A stretch of DNA of 64,000 nucleotides, taken from assembly GCF_026239555.1 (NCBI RefSeq), contig NZ_JAPIVP010000021.1, positions 36,090 through 100,089 of the forward strand, in the 5' to 3' direction. The stretch comes from Pedobacter sp. PF22-3. Lineage in GTDB: Bacteria; Bacteroidota; Bacteroidia; Sphingobacteriales; Sphingobacteriaceae. Of the stretch, positions 45,730 through 55,060 are shown in pieces. The notes beneath the pieces are model-generated. The model was given only the letters and a program-made list of their open reading frames with translations. It did no database searches and was not told where the DNA came from. Position numbers and translations under genes: made by a program. Positions within the stretch are counted from its first letter, which is position 1. The number at the start of each line of letters is the position of its first letter.

Positions 45730-48309
45730 TTAGAGAGTCGAAAGTTTAACCTTCGTTGGTTCCATCAACCAGCGTTTGGCCTCCTCTATATCATAAAAAA
45801 AGCGAACGTTGGCTTTACCATCCGATACATCAAAACTTTTCTGAGCGGCAAGTTGGGCAAATATACTTGGAGAAAAAATCCAGGCAAAATCCTGAAGACC
45901 AGCTTCGATCATCATCGGAAACCAAACCTTTCCTGCCCAGTCTGATGCCTCAGACCAATTACCAAGCACTTCCCTATTATCATTAAGTACCTTTTTAAGT
46001 CCGGATGACTTCAGCAACTCTATCATCTGAAGCCCCCCATTTTGCACACTTTTAAAATGCTGATGCCCGGTCCAGTTTACTTCCATCCATTCTTGCTGAT
46101 CGTTACAACTAATGGTAAGGTATTCATTGCTGTAATTCAGCCCTTTAGCCACTGAACCTTTTATAACCGCTGTTTCGTTAAATGGAATGCGGATGTAAAC
46201 TGTAGTTCCTACCCCAAGCTCACTTTCAATCCAGAATGTACCCTGATGAGCTTTAATGATTTCGGAGGAAATAAAAAGTCCCAGGCCGAGTCCGCCAAAG
46301 CGCTCCGCAGCATTATCCGATCGGTAATAACGGTCGAAAAGTTTTTCGAGCTCCCGACTATCGATCCCTATACCATGGTCTTCGACAGCGATAATAATTG
46401 ATTCCTGTTCAACTTTGAACGTAACATTCACCACATCTGCATGGGGAGAGTATTTAACCGCGTTACTGAGTAAATTATCAATTACCTGCTCTATCCTGAA
46501 ACGATCAGCATATATGTTAATATGTTCGGCTTCATTAAAGATGATGCGATGGGTAGTAACGCTTAGCTGAAGATTTCCGCAGCACTCCTTTAACAACTCA
46601 TTAAGATTAAAAATGGATTTATTAAACTGGAGCTTACCTGCATTGATCTTGCTAACGTCCAGCAAATCATTAATCAGGCTCTCGAGTTTAGTCGTAGCGG
46701 TGTCTACTTTTTGTAGGTAAGATTTTGCTCTCTCAAGATCATTAGTTCTGGCAAGCAGTTGGTTAAATGCCTTAATACTGGTTAACGGTGTTTTTAATTC
46801 GTGCGAAGCGATAGAAATAAATTCATCCCGCTGCTCCTGTCCCTTCTTTTGCAAGTCTATATTGGTATTCGAACCAATCCACAATATGACCTCACCATTT
46901 TCGAGAATAGGCACTGCACGTCCCAAATGCCAGAGATACTGCCCGTCTGCCATTTTCAATCTAAACTGAACCTGATATTCTGAACCATTTTCGAGCGAAA
47001 GCATCCACACCCGCGTACATTCCTGCAAGTCATCAGGATGAACGTAGTGTTGCCAGCCAATACCAAAAGGGGAATCAGGATCGAGTGCAAAATCACGGAT
47101 GATTACGCCGTTAACATAATCAATCTTACCATCAGCCCTGGCTGTCCATACTTGTTGTGGAAGAGTATCCAGAAGCCTGGATAGATGGAGTTTCTCTTTC
47201 CGAACAATAGTGATATCCCTAAAAATAACCAGAAGCCTGATTTCAGCAGTGTTATCGAAGATTTCCGGAATGATCTGAAATGAATAATAGTGGCGAATAT
47301 CCTGCATAGCCACTTCCAATTCTCCCGTAATATTTTTTCTTACCAGGAGTGCCTGTTTCAATTCATTCCAGATTCGTTTGCTCAATGCCTGAACATCAGA
47401 ATCAGCGAACTGAGGAAGCTTACTTATATCCTGATTAATATAAATACAATCCAGGTTTCCATCAAAACGCATGATCAGATCCGGAAGATTTTCAGCCAAA
47501 GTTTTATACTCTGTCTCGCTGGCCTTAAGCTCACGAAAAATACTTGCCATGGGCATATCAAAAGCCATTTTCACATTGGCCTTATAAATTAGAAAGAAGG
47601 AAATCAGTTTACCATAATGTCCCCATTCATTTAACTGGCCGTAGTTTGATGTGTAAGTAGCAAAGCAACATTCACTCAGGATGGCAACTATAATAGAACC
47701 AGAAAGAAGTTGGTAAGTCTTCCGATCGAAATTAGCCCTTCTCCTGTAGAGCAAGAATAAGCTGACCAACAAGAGTAAAATGATGATGTACTCAGATATA
47801 ACCTTAAAAAGGGTTTGACCAGCTCCGGGCACAAAACATACCGGGAATACTTTCCATACCAAAATGCTTGCAGCAATGAGTGAAGACACCACAAAATATA
47901 AGAGGAAGAGCAGTTCCGTATTAATTTTTCGTTTGCGCCCAATCATCAGAAAACCGCCAAGAAAGATCACCGCCTCCATACCACGTGTTGCTACCCAGAA
48001 CTGGTTGGCAGGATATCCGGGTAACGGGATTATATTCATTCCATTATAGCTCAAAGTATGTAACAAATCCAGCGCACCAATGAACAGATAGGAAATACCA
48101 ACAACATGCAGGTATTTGTTATCCTGCATTTTCCTCGAGTTCCAGGCAACAATAAACACCGCAAAAGCTATTACAATGGAAAAGAGCTCAACCAAAGTAT
48201 GGAAAAGCATGTAACCGTGCCTCTTGCTGTAAACAAAAACCAGCATCAGGCAAATAATGCCAAATGCGGTACGGTAGTAACGATTAAAAAGAGAGGTGAG
48301 TTTTCGCAA
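45730..48309 (-). CDS. MASE3-PAS-histidine kinase with C-terminal SpoIIAA-like domain
   Basis: An 859-residue membrane kinase. Residues 1-250 are a MASE3-type membrane sensor (SYLFIGALDLLHTLSYNGMNI), followed by two PAS domains (about 265-370, 375-490), a HisKA domain with FISIASHELKTPLTSI (His503) and a HATPase_c domain to about 725 (DHGIGIDSRELEKLFDRYYR, FGGLGLGLFISSEII). The last 120 residues (EWMEVNWTGHQHFKSVQNGG, GKVWFPMMIEAGLQDFAWIF, RFFYDIEEAKRWL) resemble the SpoIIAA/STAS-like small proteins of Bacteroidota and are not a usual kinase tail. No receiver domain. The partner regulator is unknown. A TATATTTG box lies 21 bases before the start. Confidence 0.85.
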   Translation of the reverse strand: MRKLTSLFNRYYRTAFGIICLMLVFVYSKRHGYMLFHTLVELFSIVIAFAVFIVAWNSRKMQDNKYLHVVGISYLFIGALDLLHTLSYNGMNIIPLPGYPANQFWVATRGMEAVIFLGGFLMIGRKRKINTELLFLLYFVVSSLIAASILVWKVFPVCFVPGAGQTLFKVISEYIIILLLLVSLFLLYRRRANFDRKTYQLLSGSIIVAILSECCFATYTSNYGQLNEWGHYGKLISFFLIYKANVKMAFDMPMASIFRELKASETEYKTLAENLPDLIMRFDGNLDCIYINQDISKLPQFADSDVQALSKRIWNELKQALLVRKNITGELEVAMQDIRHYYSFQIIPEIFDNTAEIRLLVIFRDITIVRKEKLHLSRLLDTLPQQVWTARADGKIDYVNGVIIRDFALDPDSPFGIGWQHYVHPDDLQECTRVWMLSLENGSEYQVQFRLKMADGQYLWHLGRAVPILENGEVILWIGSNTNIDLQKKGQEQRDEFISIASHELKTPLTSIKAFNQLLARTNDLERAKSYLQKVDTATTKLESLINDLLDVSKINAGKLQFNKSIFNLNELLKECCGNLQLSVTTHRIIFNEAEHINIYADRFRIEQVIDNLLSNAVKYSPHADVVNVTFKVEQESIIIAVEDHGIGIDSRELEKLFDRYYRSDNAAERFGGLGLGLFISSEIIKAHQGTFWIESELGVGTTVYIRIPFNETAVIKGSVAKGLNYSNEYLTISCNDQQEWMEVNWTGHQHFKSVQNGGLQMIELLKSSGLKKVLNDNREVLGNWSEASDWAGKVWFPMMIEAGLQDFAWIFSPSIFAQLAAQKSFDVSDGKANVRFFYDIEEAKRWLMEPTKVKLSTL

Positions 48310-48625
48310 GGATATAATTAATCTAACAACAAATATATGGTTTTAAGAAAGGTTATGAAAAATTGTTTCTTTCACTGGTTTGTTTATGCTACAAGATAAT
48401 AAAAATTTTTATTTACAGGTACTTGGGAAGAATTGGAAAAGCAAAGCGTCAGCATTAATGTTGCAAGAACATCATTTAATTATCAAAACTGAATCAACTA
48501 ATGGCTTTGATTACATTTTATAAAAAAATACTGATCCCTAAGCCTTTCCAGCAGCCTATCACAACATTTTCGTGATCAGCAAACTATTGAACTGTTTTTG
48601 ATGTTAAGATAAAATAAAGAAAATC
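48310..48625. other. 316-bp gap between divergent genes
   Basis: The kinase at left and the small acidic protein at right diverge here. It holds the TATATTTG box on the minus strand and nothing else that could be identified; a 24-codon frame near 48500 is not credible. Confidence 0.4.
48330..48337 (-). promoter_or_regulatory. -7 box (TATATTTG) for the MASE3 kinase
   Basis: Minus-strand TATATTTG fits TAnnTTTG, 21 bases before the ATG at 48309, which is a typical distance for a short leader. No -33 TTTG was found at the ideal spacing. Confidence 0.35.
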
Positions 48626-48886
48626 ATGGAAGACAACAAAAAAGAGCAGCAAGAAGTAAGCCTAACCGATCAGGAACAACTTGCCCAGGCTGCGTTGGGG
48701 AACACCGAAGCAATACAACCCTCTACAGACAGCAACAACGATATCCTTAGCATACCTGAAATCTCGGGAACCGGTAGCAATCCATCATCTGCCGCACCGC
48801 ATTCGCTCATTGTACATGAGGATGAAAACGGAGAAAAAAAGTATGAAGAAGGCAGCACTGAAACTGCTAACGGGGAAAAAGGATAA
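48626..48886 (+). CDS. Small acidic, disordered protein
   Basis: An 86-residue hydrophilic protein, rich in Glu, Gln, Asn and Ser, with no hydrophobic segment and few aromatic residues; it is likely unfolded. It opens MEDNKKEQQEVSLTDQEQ and ends in an acidic tail (HEDENGEKKYEEGSTETANG). Proteins like this are frequent in Bacteroidota near stress and envelope genes, but I do not recognise a family. The ATG follows an A-rich leader typical of the phylum. The DUF421 gene follows on the same strand, 205 bases later. Confidence 0.6.
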   Translation: MEDNKKEQQEVSLTDQEQLAQAALGNTEAIQPSTDSNNDILSIPEISGTGSNPSSAAPHSLIVHEDENGEKKYEEGSTETANGEKG

Positions 48887-49091
48887 TACAGGTATTTCAG
48901 ACCCGACCAGATATTTCAATTCATCAGATTGAAAAGATAGCGATATATATATTAGGAGAAAAATAGGTAACCAAACCTTTTGATATGCATGTACTGTTGA
49001 CGAAAATTTCCAGACAGATCAACCCTTAAAAATATCTACACTAGACCTGGAGTTTATTTTAAACCGATTCATACCAAACCTAAATTTCAAA

Positions 49092-49784
49092 ATGCAGGAT
49101 ATAGACTGGACCAAAATCATGGTAGGTGAAGAAAAGTGGGGATTTCTCATCGAGATTGCCATACGCACCATACTGATGTATTTTATCATACTGATCGGGC
49201 TAAGACTTCTTGGCAAGCGAGGTGTAGGACAGCTCTCTGTATTTGAAATGGTGGTGATTATCAGTCTGGGTTCCGCAGCTGGAGATCCGATGTTCTATAA
49301 GGAAATCGGGCTCATGGTACCGATAGCCATTTTTGCAATCATTGTAGGTGCCTACAGGCTTACCACCTACCTAATGGCTAAAAGCAAGCGATTTGATGAC
49401 TTGGTTGAAGGCCAGGCTACTTATATCATTGAGAAGGGCATGTTCTCCGTGAATGAATTCAGGAAGGAAGCCCTTGCCCAGGACGAGTTTTTTTCGGAAC
49501 TGCGGCAACAGGGCGTTTCTCATCTCGGCCAGGTTGAAACGGCCATATTGGAAACATCAGGCTGTGTGAGTATCTTCTTTTTTTCGGATGAAGAGGTACA
49601 GCCAGGCCTGCCAATCATGCCCAAAGAATTCGCACGGGCATCCAAAATGGTAGATCTTGACGGGCTTTATGCCTGTAGTTTCTGCGGAAAAGTTCACCAC
49701 ATCAGTAAAGGACAAAAAACCGATTGCACCAGTTGCAAACGCGATGAATGGGTAAAAGCAGACGACAGACCGCGGATAAAATAG
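49092..49784 (+). CDS. DUF421 (YetF-like) membrane protein with C-terminal zinc ribbon
   Basis: A 230-residue membrane protein. Helices at about 18-38, 50-62 and 73-95 precede the cytoplasmic YetF-type domain (DDLVEGQATYIIEKG, FRKEALAQDEFFSELRQQGV, HLGQVETAILETSG). The C-terminal 45 residues add a zinc ribbon: CSFCG (Cys195, Cys198) and CTSCKRDEW (Cys212, Cys215). The basic YetF protein usually ends with the beta domain, so the ribbon is an addition, perhaps for binding a partner or nucleic acid. Function of DUF421 is not established. Single gene. Confidence 0.8.
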   Translation: MQDIDWTKIMVGEEKWGFLIEIAIRTILMYFIILIGLRLLGKRGVGQLSVFEMVVIISLGSAAGDPMFYKEIGLMVPIAIFAIIVGAYRLTTYLMAKSKRFDDLVEGQATYIIEKGMFSVNEFRKEALAQDEFFSELRQQGVSHLGQVETAILETSGCVSIFFFSDEEVQPGLPIMPKEFARASKMVDLDGLYACSFCGKVHHISKGQKTDCTSCKRDEWVKADDRPRIK

Positions 49785-50009
49785 TATCAAGAAGTTAACC
49801 ATTACCTATACCATCCACTTTTTTTCGACCGAACAAAATACATCATACCAGCATCAGTTCACATCTCTTACGTGCAACCGCTACCCGATCTGATAAGCCA
49901 AAAAGCAGCACCCTACCTTACGTTACCAGATGCACAAGGAATGATAATTCCCCTAAAATTGCGTATCCTTGCACCACAAACAGCGTGAAGTAGAATGATC
50001 CTTTGAGAG

Positions 50010-51773
50010 ATGGAATTGACCAAGCAGCAAAAAGATATTATAAACTCTACCGGTAACATCAAAATTAATGCTGTAGCAGGTTCAGGCAAAACAACCACCA
50101 TCATTGCATACGCTGCAACCAGACCACCGGGCAGCCGGATTTTGTACCTGGCTTTTAACAAAGCCGTAAAAACCGAGGCAGCAGATAAATTCAGGAAAAA
50201 AGGCCTACAAAACGTGACTGTAGAAACCGCCCATTCCCTTGCCTTTCGCCATGTGGTTATGAGGAGCAAATACCAGGTAAAAAACAGGGATTACACAACA
50301 GATGAAATCGTCAGCATGCTTAGGTTAAAGGGTACAGGCGAAAAACATAGCCAACTCCTTATTGCCAATCATATCCTTAAACTCAGCGCTTATTTCTGTA
50401 ACAGTGATGAGGCAAAGGTTCAAAATTTAGATTATATCAATCTATTAGCAGATGATGAGGCTAAAAATTTTGTTGGTAATGCTTATGATTACATCATTAA
50501 CCAGACAAGGGTTTTTCTGGGTAAAATGGATAAAGCAGAAATCGAAATCACCCACGATTTTTATTTAAAGAAATACCAGCTTCAGCAGCCACAGCTGGAT
50601 TTTGATTACATCCTTTTTGACGAAGCGCAGGATGCCTCCCCCGCCATGCTCGACATCTTTTTAAAGCAAAAAGCGACCAAAGTCATCGTGGGCGACACCC
50701 ACCAACAGATTTATGGCTGGCGTTACGCCGTAAATTCCCTGGAAAAAGCAAATTTCAAAACCTATCACCTCTCGATGAGTTTCCGCTTTGGACAGGACAT
50801 CGCCAACCTGGCCATGGAAACACTAAGACTTAAAAACCTGTTAGCGCCTCATCGTCCCATGACTATCCTGGGCAAAGGCAGAGATGCAAAGATCAAAACC
50901 AATGCGGTGATTGCGCGTACGAACCTTGGGCTGCTCGTTAAAGCCATTGAATATGTAACCGAGCGAAAAAACATTAAACATATTTATTTCGAAGGGAACA
51001 TAAATTCATACACGTATGCCGATGAGGGCGCTTCCCTATATGATATTCTGAGCCTGTACAACGCCAATCATGATCAGATCAGGGATCCGATCATCAGATC
51101 CATGAGGGATTTGGAAGATCTGGAAGCATATGTTGAACAGACCATGGACACCGGCTTATCGATGATGATCGAACTGGTGCGTCTATACGGCAATAGCATT
51201 CCCGGCATGATCAAAGCCATCAAAGAAAAACATGTGCATCAGGATGAAAAAGCAAAGGCTGAAATTGTTTTTTCCACCGTTCACCGCTGCAAGGGAATGG
51301 AATATGACGCGGTACTCCTAGCAGATGATTTCGTTACAGAAGAAAAAATCAGAAGGCTCAGAGAAGACAAAAATGCCCAGCCCGCTCAATTTAATCGGAT
51401 GAACGAAGAAATCAACCTGTTATACGTCGCCATTACAAGAGCCAAAAACGGTCTTTATATCCCCGAGTCATTGGTTCCGAAGCACTTCCCGGTTTCGCCC
51501 AAGATATACCTCATTGCCGCCCTTAAGCAGCCGCAAGAGACCATCAATCCACAAAGGGGGAATCAGAAAAAGCTTACGGACATGAAAACGATCAACAGTG
51601 AGCAAAACAAGCATGCAGCAAATCAATCCTGGACAGTGGAACTGGACAACGAACTCACCATCATGTATGCTGATGGTTACAGCCCAGGCGATCTCTCCCT
51701 GCATTTTGGCCGATCGAGAACAGCCATCAGTATGAGAATCAAAAAATTAGGACTCGAAGATCTATATTTTTGA
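50010..51773 (+). CDS. UvrD/Rep-like DNA helicase with C-terminal helix-turn-helix
   Basis: A 587-residue superfamily 1 helicase that unwinds DNA 3' to 5' using ATP. Walker A is NAVAGSGKTTT (20-30), Walker B is YILFDEAQD, motif III GDTHQQIYGWR, motif IV LSMSFRFGQDI, motif V VHRCKGMEYDAVLLADD and motif VI LLYVAITRAKNGL. It is shorter than UvrD and lacks the full 1B/2B insertions, more like the FBH1-type group. The last 50 residues (WTVELDNELTIMYADGYS, LHFGRSRTAISMRIKKLGL) form a helix-turn-helix of the SANT/HTH kind after a linker. It may target the helicase to DNA. No nuclease gene is adjacent. Confidence 0.87.
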   Translation: MELTKQQKDIINSTGNIKINAVAGSGKTTTIIAYAATRPPGSRILYLAFNKAVKTEAADKFRKKGLQNVTVETAHSLAFRHVVMRSKYQVKNRDYTTDEIVSMLRLKGTGEKHSQLLIANHILKLSAYFCNSDEAKVQNLDYINLLADDEAKNFVGNAYDYIINQTRVFLGKMDKAEIEITHDFYLKKYQLQQPQLDFDYILFDEAQDASPAMLDIFLKQKATKVIVGDTHQQIYGWRYAVNSLEKANFKTYHLSMSFRFGQDIANLAMETLRLKNLLAPHRPMTILGKGRDAKIKTNAVIARTNLGLLVKAIEYVTERKNIKHIYFEGNINSYTYADEGASLYDILSLYNANHDQIRDPIIRSMRDLEDLEAYVEQTMDTGLSMMIELVRLYGNSIPGMIKAIKEKHVHQDEKAKAEIVFSTVHRCKGMEYDAVLLADDFVTEEKIRRLREDKNAQPAQFNRMNEEINLLYVAITRAKNGLYIPESLVPKHFPVSPKIYLIAALKQPQETINPQRGNQKKLTDMKTINSEQNKHAANQSWTVELDNELTIMYADGYSPGDLSLHFGRSRTAISMRIKKLGLEDLYF

Positions 51774-52138
51774 TGTTAAGGTTTCGTCGCAAATCAGATG
51801 GTAAAAAGCAGCAATATATTCGATTCAAGCGCCTATATAATTCCAACTCCAGTGAACGGGAACAAATTCATAACCAGAATTGAGCATTCTTTTGTGTCCT
51901 ATAAATTTTATGCGCTAAATATGATTAGTAAACTATCAGCACAGTTTATAATTAGTAAGATGGGCACATATTGCCTTCAAACCGCTTCATCTTCGAAGAT
52001 CCTCTCTATCTTCGCCTGGTATTTTTTTGCACAGACATCTTTACGAAATGCCAGGAACGTTTTGTAACCGCTATTCCGAACAGCAGCCTCTGTTTTATTC
52101 TCCAACAGAGAAATTTAAGCAGCAATATGATATGGAGA
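51774..52138. other. 365-bp gap with possible small minus-strand gene
   Basis: Convergent region between the helicase (plus) and the membrane protein (minus). Apart from the candidate at 51977-52105, no repeat or hairpin was seen. Two plus-strand frames here (51798-52067, 51971-52513) have no start context and overlap the gene at 52139 antisense. Confidence 0.4.
51977..52105 (-). CDS. Candidate small charged protein, 42 residues, TTG start
   Basis: A minus-strand frame 33 bases past the stop of the membrane protein. With a TTG start the product begins MENKTEAAVRNSGYKTFLAF, continues with RKDVCAKKYQAKIERIF and ends EDEAV. The mix of charged residues is that of a helical soluble protein. There is no ATG, and the frame could be a fragment of a larger lost gene. 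I do not recognise it. Confidence 0.3.
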   Translation of the reverse strand: MENKTEAAVRNSGYKTFLAFRKDVCAKKYQAKIERIFEDEAV

Positions 52139-52966
52139 TTAACGATGATGAGCGGCAAAAAATTTTACATATACCAGCAGCCCCAGATACAGCAGGAGGA
52201 ATATTGCAAACAGTATACCTATAACAATTCCCACTTGCTTCCAGAAGCCCCACCTGCTGGCTTTAGAAACTTTTTTTTGAGAAAAACGCTCAGGCCAGAA
52301 CAATCCCACAATGATCATTACAGCTATTATTGCAATAAAAACCCACATTCGGTACAGCTGGTCTTTGAAATGCAGCCACCTTGCGCCGAACTTCTCTTTG
52401 GGTCCAATGCCAACCGTGTAAAAATATTCATTCCCCAGATAGGATCTTCCCGAACGCATCCGTACATTTTTTTTATCATAAAGATAAAAATAGACAAATG
52501 GCCTGCCCTCTAAAACAACGGTACCGGAAGCAGTTTCTACGCTTACCGAGGTATGGTCAAAACCGCTCTTATAAAATACCTTACGCACCGCTGTCAACTT
52601 CACCATTGCAGCTTTTTCCTGATTAATGGCAGCGCTAATCAAAAGATCACCATTAACAATGATGTATAAACAGGTGAAAAGGCCAATCAAAGTATACATC
52701 ACCAAAATACCAACCTTTTCATACCAGCCTTTATTGGAAAATTTCGTCCTCAACATCGCATATAAGCTGACCGGAAGAATAGCAAGCAACGATAACCACC
52801 ATACCAACGAAGGCGCATGGTCAGTATAAAGTTCCAGGTTGAACCTCGAAAGCAGATACACAGCTGCCCAGATTGTAGCATAACCAATCAGAAAAGGTTT
52901 TTCAAGCCCGAGCAGAAGTTTATTAACAGGTATAGCCATTTTTTCGACTAAAGATAAAGGTTCCAT
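52139..52966 (-). CDS. Membrane protein, unknown
   Basis: A 275-residue integral membrane protein: helices at about 25-43, 52-70, 84-105, then a beta-rich soluble loop (110-205; FDHTSVSVETASGTVVLEGRPFVYFYLYDKK), and helices at about 210-228 and 244-268. Odd features: a basic C-terminus ending HHR and the large loop between helices 3 and 4. I do not recognise a family. Single gene. It may be an envelope sensor or scaffold, but nothing in the context says which. Confidence 0.6.
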   Translation of the reverse strand: MEPLSLVEKMAIPVNKLLLGLEKPFLIGYATIWAAVYLLSRFNLELYTDHAPSLVWWLSLLAILPVSLYAMLRTKFSNKGWYEKVGILVMYTLIGLFTCLYIIVNGDLLISAAINQEKAAMVKLTAVRKVFYKSGFDHTSVSVETASGTVVLEGRPFVYFYLYDKKNVRMRSGRSYLGNEYFYTVGIGPKEKFGARWLHFKDQLYRMWVFIAIIAVMIIVGLFWPERFSQKKVSKASRWGFWKQVGIVIGILFAIFLLLYLGLLVYVKFFAAHHR

Positions 52967-53181
52967 TAATCATTCAGCCTAGAGCAGCATCAATTTTTCA
53001 ATGATAGGCATTGAAAGGCCAAAATCCGTTTAATGCTTTTAAGGCAAATGCTTGATTTGTGATAGTTGTGCTTTTATTAAACAAAAGTTAAAGAAGCAAT
53101 GTTGCACAAATAAGAGTACGATCAAAAACGCATGCGTTTACCATGATCAGCAAATACATTGACAAATTAAACAAAACAAAA

Positions 53182-54078
53182 ATGTCTGAAAACGAAAAAA
53201 AAATGGAAAGTCCATTAACAAAATATCCAAGACCACCTTTTGTGAAGCAACCGCAGGAGGTACCCGGGCTGGCATCAAAAATGAATCCGGTTCCAGATCA
53301 TGGAGAGCAGAGTTACAAAGGCTCTGGAAGATTGGCAGGGCGCAAAGCCCTAATTACTGGTGGTGACTCCGGAATAGGTAGAGCGGTAGCGATAGCCTAT
53401 GCACGCGAGGGCGCTGATGTCGTGATCAACTATCTTCCGCAGGAACAATCTGATGCGGATGAAGTATTAGCCTTGATCGCCGCAGCCGGAAGAAAGGGAT
53501 TTGGTATTGCGGGAGACATCACTTCAGAAGATTTCTGCCGTCAACTTGTTGAGGAAGCTGCAGAAAAAATTGGCGGGATCGACATCCTGGTTAATAATGC
53601 CGGACACCAACAGGCTATTGAATCTTTACTCGACATCACGACTGAAGATTTTGATACCACCATGAAAACCAACGTATATGCACCTTTCTGGATCACCAAA
53701 GCAGCACTTCCGCTGCTTGAAGAGGGTGCAGTCATCATCGCAACCAGTTCGGTACAGGCATACGATCCGTCAGAAAATCTTTTTGACTATGCACAAACCA
53801 AAGCCGCAAACGTTGCTTATGTAAAATCACTTGCCAAGCAGCTGGGACCAAAAGGGATCAGGGTTAACGGAGTAGCACCAGGCCCGGTATGGACACCTTT
53901 GCAAACCAGTGGAGGCCAACCGCAAGATGCCATTGTAAAATTTGGCGAAGTCACCCCACTTGGGCGCCCTGGTCAGCCTGCGGAACTTGCATCTATTTTT
54001 GTGCAATTGGCAGATAGTAATGCCAGCTATGCAACCGGACAGATATATGGCGCCGCTGGCGGGAACGGTCATCCGTAA
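53182..54078 (+). CDS. SDR family NAD(P)-dependent oxidoreductase (YhdF/YdaD-like)
   Basis: A 298-residue short-chain dehydrogenase. The glycine-rich cofactor site is ITGGDSGIGRAVAIAYA, NNAG is intact, and the active site is the SSVQAY serine followed by YAQTK (Tyr, Lys). The N-terminal stretch TKYPRPPFVKQPQEVPGLASKMNPVPDHGE is the mark of the YhdF/YdaD subgroup, often part of stress and general oxidation genes. Start: ATG at 53182 (MSENEKK), because the frame extended to 53143 adds a leader unlike the family. Substrate unknown. Terminator-like hairpin follows. Confidence 0.88.
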   Translation: MSENEKKMESPLTKYPRPPFVKQPQEVPGLASKMNPVPDHGEQSYKGSGRLAGRKALITGGDSGIGRAVAIAYAREGADVVINYLPQEQSDADEVLALIAAAGRKGFGIAGDITSEDFCRQLVEEAAEKIGGIDILVNNAGHQQAIESLLDITTEDFDTTMKTNVYAPFWITKAALPLLEEGAVIIATSSVQAYDPSENLFDYAQTKAANVAYVKSLAKQLGPKGIRVNGVAPGPVWTPLQTSGGQPQDAIVKFGEVTPLGRPGQPAELASIFVQLADSNASYATGQIYGAAGGNGHP

Positions 54079-54086
54079 GGAGCTTA

Positions 54087-54139
54087 AGCTGGTGCTGGGT
54101 GGATTAGTCATTCTCCAGCATCAGCTCATTCTAATTTTT
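54087..54139 (+). terminator. Terminator-like hairpin after the SDR gene
   Basis: AGCTGGTGCTGG (54087-54098) pairs with CCAGCATCAGCT (54115-54126) with one G-T wobble, and TTTTT follows at 54135-54139 after a gap of eight bases. The SDR stop codon ends 9 bases before the left arm. Confidence 0.5.
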
Positions 54140-54173
54140 CGTTACCTATAGACTTTCATTGACTTAAGCGATT

Positions 54174-54784
54174 TTATTTTCGCACACACCAAGTCGTCAT
54201 CGCCCTCATGTTCTGCACATTGGTCGTCTTGATCGGCTCGTGAAGCTGTCCACCAAGTTTTTTGGTAAGCCGAACCAGCATTTCCTGGTTAACCAAGAAT
54301 CGCTCTGATCCATCTGGAAGAATATACCTCCCGTTTCCGATAAAACGGACCACTGATTCAATACCGATTTCTGAAGCCAGGCGACAGAAGAAATATCCAC
54401 CAGGTTTAAGCACACGCCACATGGAGGTCAACATCGCTTCAAAATGCTCCTGGTTTTCTGCAAAGTGGAGCACAGCAGAACTAACAACCAGATCGAATTT
54501 TTCATCTTCAAAAGGTAACTGTTCTACAGGCGCTATGCTGAAGTTTTCGTCGGGGTTAATATGAGGGAAGGCACCTGCCAGATTTTTAAGCTCAGCTATA
54601 GCTTCAGGATTTAAATCTACCCCATAAACCTGTACGCCACTTTTCAGGAAGTAAAGCAGGTTTCTTCCGGTTCCACATCCAGCATCAAAACGGTTTTGCA
54701 CTCATCATAAGTACCTTTTAACAATTGGTCAAATAAATAAATATCAATATTTCCGAAGGTTTCCTGTATCTGCTCGCTTTTCAT
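54174..54784 (-). pseudogene. SAM-dependent methyltransferase, broken by a one-base frameshift
   Basis: The 3' part (54174-54701) encodes 175 residues from a GTG, starting inside motif I at DAGCGTGRN, with YGVDLNPEA and LDLVVSS-like strands (FDLVVSSAVLHFAEN) and the RVLKPGGYFFC helix of a class I methyltransferase. The missing N-terminus is present just upstream in another frame: an ATG at 54784 opens MKSEQIQETFGNIDIYLFDQ, continues through LLKGTYDECKTVL and stops matching where the sequence needs GTTTTGGAT but reads GTTTTGAT (54684-54693). One missing base restores a normal gene of about 203 codons. This is a pseudogene or a read error. It is a single gene, convergent with the SDR gene. Confidence 0.85.
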
Positions 54785-55060
54785 TTCTGAAGCAAAGATA
54801 AGTACAAAATATCCGTCATAAAAATCGTTGTATCCGGATGTTGGAACTAATATCTAATCGGTTAGTCTGGCAATATCAACGATCCTTTATTTTCCTGTTT
54901 ATACAAAGAACAGGATGTAGTCCTTTTTGTTCTAATAGTACAATCTGAGCAGTTGATGCCAGAATTATACCCTTTTTAAACTAATTTAACCCTTTGCTGT
55001 TATTAATAGATATGAATCTGCAGCGTCGAGATCAGCACTTCACCCAATTTCCCTTTATTA

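Noticed and set aside
51971..52513. 180-codon plus-strand frame opposite the membrane protein gene
   Set aside because: It overlaps the convincing minus-strand membrane gene for most of its length and has no family features.
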